Shown here: positions 38,880 to 46,907 of the stretch, one piece after another | Numbering within the stretch: position 1 is the first letter of the stretch | Layout: the number at the start of each line of letters is the position of its first letter | NCBI GenBank assembly: GCA_947467145.1 | Contig: CANIGJ010000013.1 | Location: 1-64,000 of the forward strand | Direction of reading: 5' to 3' | Length of the DNA stretch: 64,000 nucleotides | DNA from: Rhodospirillaceae bacterium | GTDB lineage: Bacteria > Pseudomonadota > Alphaproteobacteria > Rhodospirillales > UBA2165 | The notes under the pieces: model-generated | The model's input: only the letters and a program-made list of their open reading frames with translations | Database searches by the model: none | Told to the model about the DNA's origin: nothing | Translations under genes and position numbers: made by a program

Positions 38880-39194
38880 CTAGTGCCGGTAGTGCCAGCC
38901 CCGCTCAGGTTGGTGCTTCAGCTTGGGATAAAGCTGCTTGGCGTAAACGTCGATCAGTCGACCGACGATGAAGGTGAGCACCACGTAGCCGAGCAATTCG
39001 CGCGCGCCGCCAAACGTGAACCAGGCGTTGCGAACCTTTTGCAACAGCTCAATGCCCTTCCAGACTTCCATCCAGGTCAAGAACCCTATGGCGATGGACA
39101 GCAGGAAGAACTGCGTCGCAATGACATGCAGAGTCATGCCGAGAATGCGGCGCCGGCGCGGGGTCAGGAACGCGGCAATGTTGAGGGCCGACAT
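38880..39194 (-). CDS. Small membrane protein of unknown function
   Basis: A 104-residue protein. ATG 39194 follows GGAGGGGCC. Two hydrophobic segments are visible: TLHVIATQFFLLSIAIGFL and ARELLGYVVLTFIVGRL, separated by a loop with LLQKVRNAWF. The C-terminus is basic (KLKHQPERGWHYRH). No family recognised. It is 24 bases after the next upstream unknown gene on the same strand, so the two probably form an operon. Confidence 0.68.
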   Translation of the reverse strand: MSALNIAAFLTPRRRRILGMTLHVIATQFFLLSIAIGFLTWMEVWKGIELLQKVRNAWFTFGGARELLGYVVLTFIVGRLIDVYAKQLYPKLKHQPERGWHYRH

Positions 39195-39218
39195 CACGGC
39201 CCCTCCTACCTTCGAGGA

Positions 39219-39602
39219 TCAGGAAATCAGCGGCTGAACGACCTTTTTCATCTGGCGTTCGAAGCAGCCGAGCTGGCGATCGGCAGCGGAGCCGACGAAG
39301 CGCGCATAATTGGCCTCGTTGACCCGGCTGATCACATATTGCACCCGTTCGGCGCGCACGCCCTGATCGAGCAGATGGGAGCGATAGGCCTGCTCCTTGT
39401 CCGCACAATGGGTATAGGCGGGCACCATGCGGCGCACGCTCGCCTTCGGATCGGCGGCCTGTAGGCCACCCGTCAGACAGGCCAGATAGGCTTCTTCGAC
39501 GCTGGGCTGGGCGACAGCCAGCAATTCTTCGCGCACCGGCGTGATGGCGGCCGCGGCGACCAGGGCGACACCGGCCAAACTCCACAACGTAGACTTTGCC
39601 AT
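39219..39602 (-). CDS. Small exported or membrane-anchored protein of unknown function
   Basis: A 127-residue protein starting at ATG 39602 behind GGAG. Residues 5-25 (LWSLAGVALVAAAAIT) form a membrane segment or uncleaved signal. Three cysteines (in YLACLTG, YTHCADK and LGCFERQ) could form a disulfide after export. Family not recognised. Likely co-transcribed with the membrane protein gene downstream. Confidence 0.68.
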   Translation of the reverse strand: MAKSTLWSLAGVALVAAAAITPVREELLAVAQPSVEEAYLACLTGGLQAADPKASVRRMVPAYTHCADKEQAYRSHLLDQGVRAERVQYVISRVNEANYARFVGSAADRQLGCFERQMKKVVQPLIS

Positions 39603-39676
39603 GGGCTGCACTCCTTGATTGGCCTCAGCCTACACCCGGTTTGGAATGGGGAGCAACTGAGGCGGGCAATAAGGCT

Positions 39677-39710
39677 TGGCCCCCGGTTGGGCCAAATATT
39701 ATAATATTTA
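39677..39710. promoter_or_regulatory. Candidate operator of the GntR/FadR-type regulator
   Basis: Two palindromes sit just ahead of the regulator gene: TTGGCCC (39677-39683) paired with GGGCCAA (39690-39696), and a perfect 16-base AT palindrome AAATATTATAATATTT at 39695-39710. The second also contains a TATAAT hexamer (39701-39706), so binding there could block the promoter. Confidence 0.45.
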
Positions 39711-39743
39711 GGTTTTAAGCCCGATTTCCCGTAAGACTGAGCC

Positions 39744-40511
39744 ATGAACGAAGCCTCGCCCCCGCCCAAAGACCCACTGCAGGATGCTGGGGACCTCGAT
39801 CTCGAGCGCCCATGGACCCCGGCGCGCGTCGCCCCGGTTTCGGGCCAGATCGTGTCGCAAATCCGCCGCGCCCTGTTCAAAGGCGATCTCAGCCCCGGTC
39901 AATTCATGGGCTCGGAGGCACAATTGGCGCAGCGCTTCGGCGCCAGCCGCGGCACCATCCGCACGGCGTTGCGCACCCTGGAAGCGCTCGGCGTGATCGA
40001 CATCAAGGCCGGCGCCGGCGGCGGCATCCGCGTCGCCGACGGCAATCCCGACCGTTTCGCCGAAGCGCTCGCTGTGCAATTCAAGCTCGTCGGCGTCAGC
40101 CGCGAGGAACATCTCGAGGCGCAGATCGCCATTGAATCCGCGACCGCCAAATTGGCGGCGCGCAACGCGACCGAAAACGACTTAGCCGATCTCCGCCGTC
40201 TCATCGCGCAAGCGCGCTCCATCGAGGATGACGCACCGCGTTTCTCGCAGCTCGGCCTCGCGTTTCATCTGGCCGTTGCCGAAGCCGCGCACAATCGCGC
40301 CCTTGCTGTGCAGCTCAAGGCGCTGCGCCATCAGATGTGGCCGGAGAACGATCAGCGCCCGGTGGGTGCCACCGCGCTCCGCCTCGTCGCGGTGCATACC
40401 GAAATCTACGAGCGCATCCTGGCGCGCGACGAAGCCGGCGCCGAACGCGTGATGCGCGACCATCTCGAACAAGTCCGGACCAACACAGCGGCCGAAAAGG
40501 CCTGCTGCTGA
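39744..40511 (+). CDS. GntR-family regulator with FCD ligand domain
   Basis: A 255-residue FadR-subfamily repressor or activator. The winged helix is visible as SQIRRALFKGDLSPGQFMGSEAQLAQRFGASRGTIRTALRTLEALG, and the C-terminal FCD domain has the metal-binding-type residues in EAQIAIESATAKLAA, FHLAVAEAAHN and HTEIYERILARD. Regulators of this kind usually sense a carboxylate from the pathway they control. It precedes a Rieske oxygenase by 25 bases, so the oxygenase pathway is its likely target. Confidence 0.88.
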   Translation: MNEASPPPKDPLQDAGDLDLERPWTPARVAPVSGQIVSQIRRALFKGDLSPGQFMGSEAQLAQRFGASRGTIRTALRTLEALGVIDIKAGAGGGIRVADGNPDRFAEALAVQFKLVGVSREEHLEAQIAIESATAKLAARNATENDLADLRRLIAQARSIEDDAPRFSQLGLAFHLAVAEAAHNRALAVQLKALRHQMWPENDQRPVGATALRLVAVHTEIYERILARDEAGAERVMRDHLEQVRTNTAAEKACC

Positions 40512-40536
40512 AGCAAAGAAAAAACAGGAGAGCCGA

Positions 40537-41856
40537 ATGACCACTGCAGCGGAAAGCGAAGTCCTCACCCGCGTCGGCGCCGGAACCCCGATGGGCAACC
40601 TGATGCGCCAATATTGGATCCCGGCGGCAAAATCGAGCGAGCTGACCAAGGACGGCGATCCGGTGCGCCTGCTGCTGCTCGGCGAACAGCTCATCGGCTT
40701 TCGCGATTCCACCGGCAAGGCCGGCATCATGGATCATCGCTGCCCGCATCGTTGCGCGTCGCTGTTTTTCGGGCGCAATGAAGAGGGCGGCATCCGCTGC
40801 GTCTATCACGGCTGGAAATTCGACGCCGATGGCAACTGCGTCGATATGGCCAACGTGCCGCCGCATCAGGACTTCAAGCACAAGGTCCATGCGAAAGCCT
40901 ACAAGACCGAGGAGCGTAACGGACTTGTGTGGGTCTTCATGGGCGATCAGGCCAACATCCCGCCGCTGCCGCAGATCGAACCGACGCTGCTGCCCGAAGG
41001 TGAAGTCCGCATCATGATGGTGCAACGCGAATGCAATTATCTGCAGGCGCTCGAGGGCGACATCGATACCTCGCACTTCGCCTTCCTACATGCCGGCTCG
41101 GTCGACGTCGCCAATGTCGATCCGAACGAGATGTCGCGCTTCAACCTGATCAGCCCGGCGCCGCAATACCGCGTCGCCGATACCGATTGGGGCACCATGT
41201 ACGGCGCGTATCGCCCCGGCCAATCGGGCGAGACCTATTGGCGGGTCGCGCACTTCCTGTTTCCGTTCTGGACCTATCCGCCGGACGGCGAGTTCGAGTC
41301 CCACATCATCGGGCGCGCCTGGGTGCCGATGGACGATACGCACACCATGTTCGTGCACATCTCGTGGGTCGGCAACAAGCAGGGCCTGCGCAACGACAAG
41401 GACGGCAAGATGCTGCCCGGCATGGAACTGATGACCGAGGTCTTGCCCAACACCACCGAATGGCACGGCCGTTTCCGCACCAAGGCGAACGCGTCGAACG
41501 ATTTCCAGATCGATCGCGCGGCGCAACGCGCCGACGACATCTATAGCGGCGTGCGCGGCATCCATATGCAGGATCAGATGATCACCGAAAGCATGGGCGG
41601 CATCACCGACCATACCTTCGAACATCTCGCCCCCAGCGATCACATGATAACGCAGACGCGCAAGCGGCTCTATCTCGCCGCCAAGGCTTTTGCCGAGACC
41701 GGCGCGGTGCCGCCCGGCGCCTTCGATTCCACGTCGTTCATGCGTGCACGCGCCGGCGATTTCGTCGTGCCCGAGGGCATGGATTGGCAAGACGCCTACG
41801 AGCGCCTGATGAAGGCCTCGCTCAATCCCACCGGCCAATTGCAGGCCGCGGAGTAA
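40537..41856 (+). CDS. Rieske non-heme iron oxygenase, phthalate-dioxygenase type alpha subunit
   Basis: A 439-residue oxygenase. The Rieske 2Fe-2S cluster ligands are C69/H71 (HRCPHRC) and C88/H91 (RCVYHGW), spaced C-x-H-x16-C-x2-H. The mononuclear iron site is at the DTSHFAFLHAG region. The sequence is close in style to the phthalate 4,5-dioxygenase group, which uses a separate FMN/2Fe-2S reductase; no reductase gene is adjacent. Substrate is unknown but probably aromatic. Embedded between a GntR regulator and a solute-binding gene that is interrupted by a stop codon. Confidence 0.88.
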   Translation: MTTAAESEVLTRVGAGTPMGNLMRQYWIPAAKSSELTKDGDPVRLLLLGEQLIGFRDSTGKAGIMDHRCPHRCASLFFGRNEEGGIRCVYHGWKFDADGNCVDMANVPPHQDFKHKVHAKAYKTEERNGLVWVFMGDQANIPPLPQIEPTLLPEGEVRIMMVQRECNYLQALEGDIDTSHFAFLHAGSVDVANVDPNEMSRFNLISPAPQYRVADTDWGTMYGAYRPGQSGETYWRVAHFLFPFWTYPPDGEFESHIIGRAWVPMDDTHTMFVHISWVGNKQGLRNDKDGKMLPGMELMTEVLPNTTEWHGRFRTKANASNDFQIDRAAQRADDIYSGVRGIHMQDQMITESMGGITDHTFEHLAPSDHMITQTRKRLYLAAKAFAETGAVPPGAFDSTSFMRARAGDFVVPEGMDWQDAYERLMKASLNPTGQLQAAE

Positions 41857-41882
41857 ACACCCCAGACGTAACGGAGACTTCA

Positions 41883-43415
41883 GTGAGTTATAAACACGCA
41901 TTGTACTGCGCGGGTGCGCTCGTGCTCGCATCCACCCACGCCGGCTTCGCCCAGAAGGCGAAAGACACCGTCCGCATGGGCTTCGTCGATCCGATTGAGG
42001 CGGTCGATTTCTATTATGACCCCAAGCCCGAGACGAGCTTCCTCACGCGGGGCGTCTTCACCAACCTGATCGACTACGATCCGGACGCCGGCAAGTTCGT
42101 GCCGATGATGGCGACGAGCTGGCAACAGGTGAACGACACGACGGTGGAATTCAAACTGCGCTCGGACGTGAAGTTCCACGACGGCACGACTTTTAGCGCC
42201 GACGACGCCGTCTACACCATCAAATGGCTGATCGATCCGGCGACCAAGCTGCGCTTCAAGACCAACTAAGATTGGATCAAGGACGCCGAGAAGATCGACG
42301 CAACGACGGTGCGCGTGATCGCGCATACGCCGGTCGCGCACGGCCTGGCACGTCTCGCCGTCTCCACGCCGATCCTGCCGGCTACCGCGCACGGCGCGTT
42401 TAAAGAAAAAGCCGACTTCGGCCGTAAGCCGACCGGCTCGGGTCCGTATCGCGCCACATCGGTCGACGCCAACACCGGCGTCGTGATGGTGAAGTTCGAC
42501 GGCTACACGATGAGCGATGTGCGCGGCAAGGCGAACATCGGCCGCTTCGAAATCCGTCCGATGCCCGAGGTGCAGACGCAGATCGCGCACTTCATCCGTC
42601 AGGAAGTCGACCTGCTGAACGCAGTGCCGAAGGATCAGATCGAAAACATGACGGCGAACCCCGACGTGCGCATGACGCCGTCGCAATCGCTGGCGTATTA
42701 CTATTTCATGTTCGATGCAGCGGGCCGGTCGTCCAACAAGGTGTTCAAGGACATCCGCGTGCGCCAGGCCGTTTCGATGGCGCTCAACCGCGATGCGATC
42801 GTCAAAAACATCCTCGACATCGGCGGTTCGGTGAAGCCCATCGACAATGTCTGCTTCAAGCTGCAACAGGCCTGCGTCTATTCGGCCAAACCGCCAGCGT
42901 ATGATCTGGCGCAAGCCAAGAAGCTGCTCGCCGAGGCAGGGTTAGCCAACGGTTTCGATCTCGAGATCACGGCGCAGCCGGAAGTTTATGAGCTCGCCGA
43001 AGTGATGGCGGGCGAGCTGCGCAAGATCAACATTCGGGCCACGGTCGACAAACGCACCATGGGCACCTATCGCAAGAAGCAGATGGATGGTGAGTTGCAG
43101 ACGCTCGCCGGCATCTTCACCTCGGGCGGTCTGCCCGACGCCTCGGCGCTGCTCAATTTCCACTTCGATGGCGGCGGGCGCGATTATGCGCGCGATCCCG
43201 AGATGACCAAGTGGGCCGAGGAAGGCGAACGCACGATGGATCCGAAGGCGCGCGACGCGATTTATATGAAGGCGTTCGACCGGTTGAACGAGCAGAGCTA
43301 CGTGCTGCCCATCGCCAACAAGCCGACGTTCTGGCTGCATACCAAGGACATCAAGATCATCCCAGGCTCGCTCGCCCCCATCGGGGGCGAACCGACACGG
43401 GTGCTCTGGAACTAG
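41883..43415 (+). pseudogene. ABC solute-binding protein, family 5, interrupted by an in-frame stop
   Basis: The reading frame starts at GTG 41883 with GGAG ahead and encodes a signal peptide (cleavage after GFA) and a family-5 binding protein, 511 codons in total. A single TAA at 42267-42269 interrupts it after residue 128 (...FKTN). The same frame continues immediately with DWIKDAEKID to 43415 and covers the rest of the domain. In the intact paralogue at 12678 a tyrosine stands at this position (NRYTWVK), so one base change from TAT or TAC explains it. A recent pseudogene, a sequencing error, or stop readthrough are the three possibilities. The second half is otherwise undamaged. Confidence 0.85.
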
Positions 43416-43430
43416 ACTTTATTTGGCGAC

Positions 43431-43476
43431 GCGAGGTCGCTTTGCCGACTCGCTAATAAACGCAAAGCGACCTCGC
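43431..43476. repeat. Perfect 14-base inverted repeat after the binding protein gene
   Basis: GCGAGGTCGCTTTG at 43431-43444 and its exact complement at 43463-43476, with an 18-base spacer. It has no T run, so it is not a simple terminator; it may be a repetitive element or a processing hairpin. Confidence 0.6.
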
Positions 43477-43492
43477 ATCGCAGATTAATAAG

Positions 43493-43526
43493 GGCTGCGT
43501 CGGAAACGGCGCAGTCCTTTTTCTTT
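43493..43526 (+). terminator. Intrinsic terminator-like hairpin
   Basis: GGCTGCG at 43493-43499 can pair with CGCAGTCC at 43510-43517 (one bulge), followed directly by TTTTTCTTTG. It would end the GntR/Rieske/binding-protein transcript. Confidence 0.55.
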
Positions 43527-43598
43527 GTCCCCCCGATGGAACCAAACAGGGCACGGACCGTTTAGGCCTTACTCATGAGGCTACTGGAGACTTTTCGA

Positions 43599-43904
43599 AT
43601 GCGACGCACACACACCCAGGTTCAATCTTCTGTTGACGCCCGCTCGACCTCGACCCGCCGTCTGGCGCTTGCCCTGCCCTTGCTCGGTGCTGCCCTTCTG
43701 CTCGGCGCGTGCGGCAATTCCTCGCTCGATCGCGGCGTTAGCGGCGCGGGCATCGGCGCCGGCACGGGCGCGGCCGTCGGCGCGATCTTCGGTGGCGTCG
43801 GCGTCGTTCCGGGTGCGCTGATCGGCGCCGCGGTCGGCGGCGGCACGGGCGTTCTGTCGTCCAAGCAGCAGATTGACATCGGCGATCCGATCTGGCGCCA
43901 ATAA
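43599..43904 (+). CDS. Glycine-zipper lipoprotein
   Basis: A 101-residue protein with a long basic n-region, a hydrophobic core and lipobox LLGAC, then a glycine-zipper segment (GIGAGTGAAVGAIFGG and GALIGAAVGGGTG) of the kind found in YmgG/SlyB-like outer-membrane lipoproteins. ATG 43599 with GGAGA ahead is preferred; an in-frame ATG at 43575 would add eight residues. Its function in the envelope is unknown. A strong GCAA-loop terminator follows. Confidence 0.75.
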   Translation: MRRTHTQVQSSVDARSTSTRRLALALPLLGAALLLGACGNSSLDRGVSGAGIGAGTGAAVGAIFGGVGVVPGALIGAAVGGGTGVLSSKQQIDIGDPIWRQ

Positions 43905-43941
43905 ACGCACCAGTAAGCGTTTAGACTTAGACGCGATAAAG

Positions 43942-43975
43942 AGCGGCGGCTGGCAACAGCCGCCGCTTCTTTATT
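43942..43975 (+). terminator. Intrinsic terminator with GCAA tetraloop
   Basis: An 11-base-pair stem AGCGGCGGCTG (43942-43952) with CAGCCGCCGCT (43957-43967), loop GCAA, then TCTTTATT. It ends the glycine-zipper gene. Confidence 0.85.
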
Positions 43976-43978
43976 GGA

Positions 43979-44161
43979 CTACGAGGCTAAGGTCTTGAGT
44001 CGCCCGCGCCGCTGCGGAAACGTGTAGGTGACGCTTTCGATCGGCTCGCCGACCACATTGACCGCACACGTACGGATATGCTTCACGGCGAGGGTCGCGC
44101 TGTTGGGATCCCACGGATCGATGCGGGGGCGGGTTTCGCTTTGGGGCTTCAACGGGTCCAT
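43979..44161 (-). CDS. Possible small protein (60 aa), uncertain
   Basis: A 60-codon minus-strand frame starting at ATG 44161 with AGGCC near it. The product looks protein-like (beginning MDPLKPQSETRPRIDPWD, with VKHIRTCAVNVVGEP later) and ends twelve bases from the terminator stem. No family is recognised. A larger overlapping minus frame (to 44261) in another phase looks random. Confidence is low because length and context give little support. Confidence 0.4.
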   Translation of the reverse strand: MDPLKPQSETRPRIDPWDPNSATLAVKHIRTCAVNVVGEPIESVTYTFPQRRGRLKTLAS

Positions 44162-44558
44162 CGGCCTGGCCTCTTCTGCTCCATCGGTCCCCGACGCGGG
44201 AACCTACTAACATGGCAAGGCGGCAGGCCCCTGTGCTGTTCCGGGACAAATCGGTGGCCAAACTAGGCCAAGCATTTGGACTCGTAACGATTACGGATTT
44301 GGCGGCTGACGAAGGCAGACAGCCCCCTCGCCGCGCAGCACCAATTCGTTCATATGCAGCACATCGCGCGGGCTCGGGGTGCGACGACCGCGATCAAGGC
44401 TATCTCCAGGTTACGGATTCCGACCGGCCAAATCTAGAATTTAATTCCGACTGCCTGTGACATCGTACGCAAAGCGAGCGAGCGGGCCCGTTCCGGGTGA
44501 TCCGACCGCGCGGACGCCACGTATCTCTGCCTGCCCGCTTATTCTGACTTGGCATTAA
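44162..44558. other. Gene-free region ahead of the EAL gene
   Basis: About 400 bases. Small frames on both strands look random. The last 100 bases should hold the promoter of the EAL gene, but no convincing -35/-10 pair or palindrome was seen. Confidence 0.5.
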
Positions 44559-45347
44559 ATGGCGATCACTCCCGTGGCTCTTCTCGATCAGCACCATTCC
44601 CCTGCGACCGCCGGCTGCGGCGGACGCTGCGCGGTCCTGCCCGATTTCGCCTTCCAGATGGCGTTCCAGCCGGTGGTCGATCTCGCCGCGCGGCGCATCT
44701 ATGCCTACGAAGCGCTCGTGCGCGGGCCCAATGGCGAGTCCGCCTATTCCGTGTTGAGCGCGATCGACGAGAACAATCGCTACGCCTTCGATCAGGCCTG
44801 CCGGATCAAGGCCATCGGCACGGCGGCGGCGTATGGGCTCGACCGGCGCCTCAATATCAATTTCCTGCCCAACGCAGTCTATCACCCGGAGGCCTGCCTC
44901 CGCCTGACCATCGCGGCGGCGCGCGAGCACAACTTCCCGGCCGAGTTGATCACCTTCGAGTTCACCGAGAACGAACAGATCCTCGACCGCGATCACCTCA
45001 AGCGCATCGTCGAGACCTACCGCGCCAACGGCTTTCGCACGGCGCTCGACGATTTCGGCGCGGGTTATGCCGGGCTGTCGCTGCTCGCCGATTTTCAGAC
45101 CGACATCATCAAGATCGATCGCGTGCTGGTCGATCACGTCGATCAGGACCGGCCGCGCCAAGCGATCATCGCCGGGATCGTCAAGACGGCGGAGATGCTC
45201 GGCCTGTCGGTGGTGGCCGAAGGGGTCGAACGCGCCGACGAGGTCCGCCAGCTGCGCGCCATGGGCGTGAACCTGTTCCAGGGCTTCCTGTTCGCCAAGC
45301 CGCAACTGGGCCGCCTCGTCCGCGACGCCGAGATCGACTGGATCTGA
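44559..45347 (+). CDS. EAL-domain cyclic-di-GMP phosphodiesterase
   Basis: A 262-residue protein consisting almost only of an EAL domain. Motifs needed for catalysis are kept: the EALVRG signature, NFLPNA, the metal-binding EFTENE, DDFGAGYAGLS, the lysine in IIKIDR, and EGVE followed by FQGFLFAKP. It should linearise c-di-GMP to pGpG and so favour motility over biofilm. There is no GGDEF, sensor or membrane part, so it is cytoplasmic and control may be transcriptional. An overlapping 44549 frame is a shadow. Confidence 0.9.
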   Translation: MAITPVALLDQHHSPATAGCGGRCAVLPDFAFQMAFQPVVDLAARRIYAYEALVRGPNGESAYSVLSAIDENNRYAFDQACRIKAIGTAAAYGLDRRLNINFLPNAVYHPEACLRLTIAAAREHNFPAELITFEFTENEQILDRDHLKRIVETYRANGFRTALDDFGAGYAGLSLLADFQTDIIKIDRVLVDHVDQDRPRQAIIAGIVKTAEMLGLSVVAEGVERADEVRQLRAMGVNLFQGFLFAKPQLGRLVRDAEIDWI

Positions 45348-45557
45348 CGCGCCCCCGGCGCCGGATCGCATGACGGGCGATGACCGTTCCGCCCGGAGCA
45401 CAAAGGGGATAGCCTAACGCCATCGGAATCGGCTTTGCTGATCCCCATGCCGCGCGCGCCGCGCACCGTCAGCGCACGCGCTGCCGAACGTACACCGTAG
45501 CTAACGAATGAAGGACCAAAGCGTACATGTAGCCACTCCACAACAGGACTACGGTCG

Positions 45558-46049
45558 ATGAAACGCATTCTTTCCGGGATCGTCGCTGTCATAGCGTTCG
45601 CCGCCAGCGCCACAGGCGCATGCGCCGCCGACATCGTGGGCGCGGCGCGCGTGATCAACGGCGACACACTGATCATAGAGCAACAGCGCGTGCGGCTTTA
45701 CGGCATCGATGCGCCCGAAACGCGGCAGCGCTGTTGGGCGAGCGGCGTGCGCTACAATTGCGCCGATCAGGCCAAGGCCACGCTCATGCATCTGACGCGC
45801 GACAAGGACGTCAGATGCCATCTGGAAAGCTACGACCAGTACGGACAATTCCTCGGCACCTGCACTGTCGGCGCGATCGAGATCAATCGCGAACTCGTGC
45901 GCCAGGGCTGGGCGCTCGCCTATCGTCCCGTCACGTTGGCTTACGTCGCCGATGAAGCCGATGCGGAACGCCGCAAGGCCGGCCTGTGGATGGGCGATTT
46001 CGAAACGCCGTGGGAGTGGCGTACGAAAAACGGCGAGCCGCCGGGGTAA
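45558..46049 (+). CDS. Exported thermonuclease-family (SNase-like) protein
   Basis: A 163-residue protein with a signal peptide (cleavage after GACA) and an SNase/OB fold: VINGDTLIIEQQRVRLYGIDAPETRQ, with the metal-binding aspartates and the catalytic-type arginine and glutamate. Four cysteines, for example in RQRCWAS and YNCADQA, suggest disulfides in the periplasm. It probably cleaves nucleic acids, but many family members are untested. First of three consecutive exported enzymes. Confidence 0.85.
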   Translation: MKRILSGIVAVIAFAASATGACAADIVGAARVINGDTLIIEQQRVRLYGIDAPETRQRCWASGVRYNCADQAKATLMHLTRDKDVRCHLESYDQYGQFLGTCTVGAIEINRELVRQGWALAYRPVTLAYVADEADAERRKAGLWMGDFETPWEWRTKNGEPPG

Positions 46050-46155
46050 CAGGGCCGCGCAAAGCATCGGTACGAAAGAGTACGGAAGAACGGTGCGTAT
46101 CGGTCTACACCGTGATACGGGGATAATTCTAAAAAGCTGCGGCCAAGGGGGCATC

Positions 46156-46860
46156 ATGCTTAACAATATTTTGGGTGGTAGCGTGATCACCCGGCTGGCG
46201 CTGGCCGGCGCGATCTTCGCTTACGTATCGGTCGCGCGCGCCGAGGTTAAGATCGTGGCGATTGGAGACAGCAACCTCGATGTGCCGCACATTGCGAAGA
46301 CTGATATGTATCCCGCGCAATTGGAGCGCGTGCTGCGCGAGCGCGGGCACAAGGTGACAGTGACCAACGCCGGACAGCGCGGCGATACCACGCAAGGCGT
46401 GCTGCAACGGCTTGACCGACACGTACCGGACGGGACGGACATCGCGCTCGTCGGCATCGGCGCAAACGATACAGCTTTATTCAAAGTGCCGAGGGAAATC
46501 TGGACCGCGAACTTAACGACCATTGTAAAACGATTGCGCGCACGCGGGATCGAGGTGCTGGTCTTCGGGGTCGGCAATCTGAACAATGCGGAGTGTTGTT
46601 TTGGCAAGGCCGTGGCCACCGAAACCGACGCGTTGTTCTACCGCCATTTTCAGGACGGGCTCTACAACGATATGTCCCTGCATTCGGAAAAGATTAAGCC
46701 GAACCCATCGCCGACGGGGCCCGTGGATAAGAATGCGACGGCGTGGCACCTGAACGAAAAGGGCAACGTGATGGTCGTCGAGCGCACGCTGCCGCTGGTG
46801 GAAGCCCTGATCGCGCGCGTCGATGCGCGCACGTCCGGCGCAGCAAAGCCCAATCCATAA
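46156..46860 (+). CDS. Exported SGNH/GDSL-family hydrolase
   Basis: A 234-residue protein with AAGGGGG ahead of ATG 46156 and a signal peptide (cleavage after VARA). Block I is AIGDSNLD (catalytic serine, with N in place of the usual L), block III is GIGANDTAL, and the histidine is in TAWHLNEKGN. The aspartate normally three residues before this histidine is not there (Thr instead), so the catalytic triad is not standard. The fold resembles TesA-type lysophospholipases and esterases. Substrate unknown. Confidence 0.8.
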   Translation: MLNNILGGSVITRLALAGAIFAYVSVARAEVKIVAIGDSNLDVPHIAKTDMYPAQLERVLRERGHKVTVTNAGQRGDTTQGVLQRLDRHVPDGTDIALVGIGANDTALFKVPREIWTANLTTIVKRLRARGIEVLVFGVGNLNNAECCFGKAVATETDALFYRHFQDGLYNDMSLHSEKIKPNPSPTGPVDKNATAWHLNEKGNVMVVERTLPLVEALIARVDARTSGAAKPNP

Positions 46861-46907
46861 ATCGCCGAGCCTGCGTTGAATCCGCGCGACCTTGGGGGAG
46901 AACGAAT

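Noticed and set aside
44262-44460. Small frames on both strands after the glycine-zipper lipoprotein gene
   Set aside because: No ribosome-binding site, random-looking composition and no terminator logic; not called as genes.
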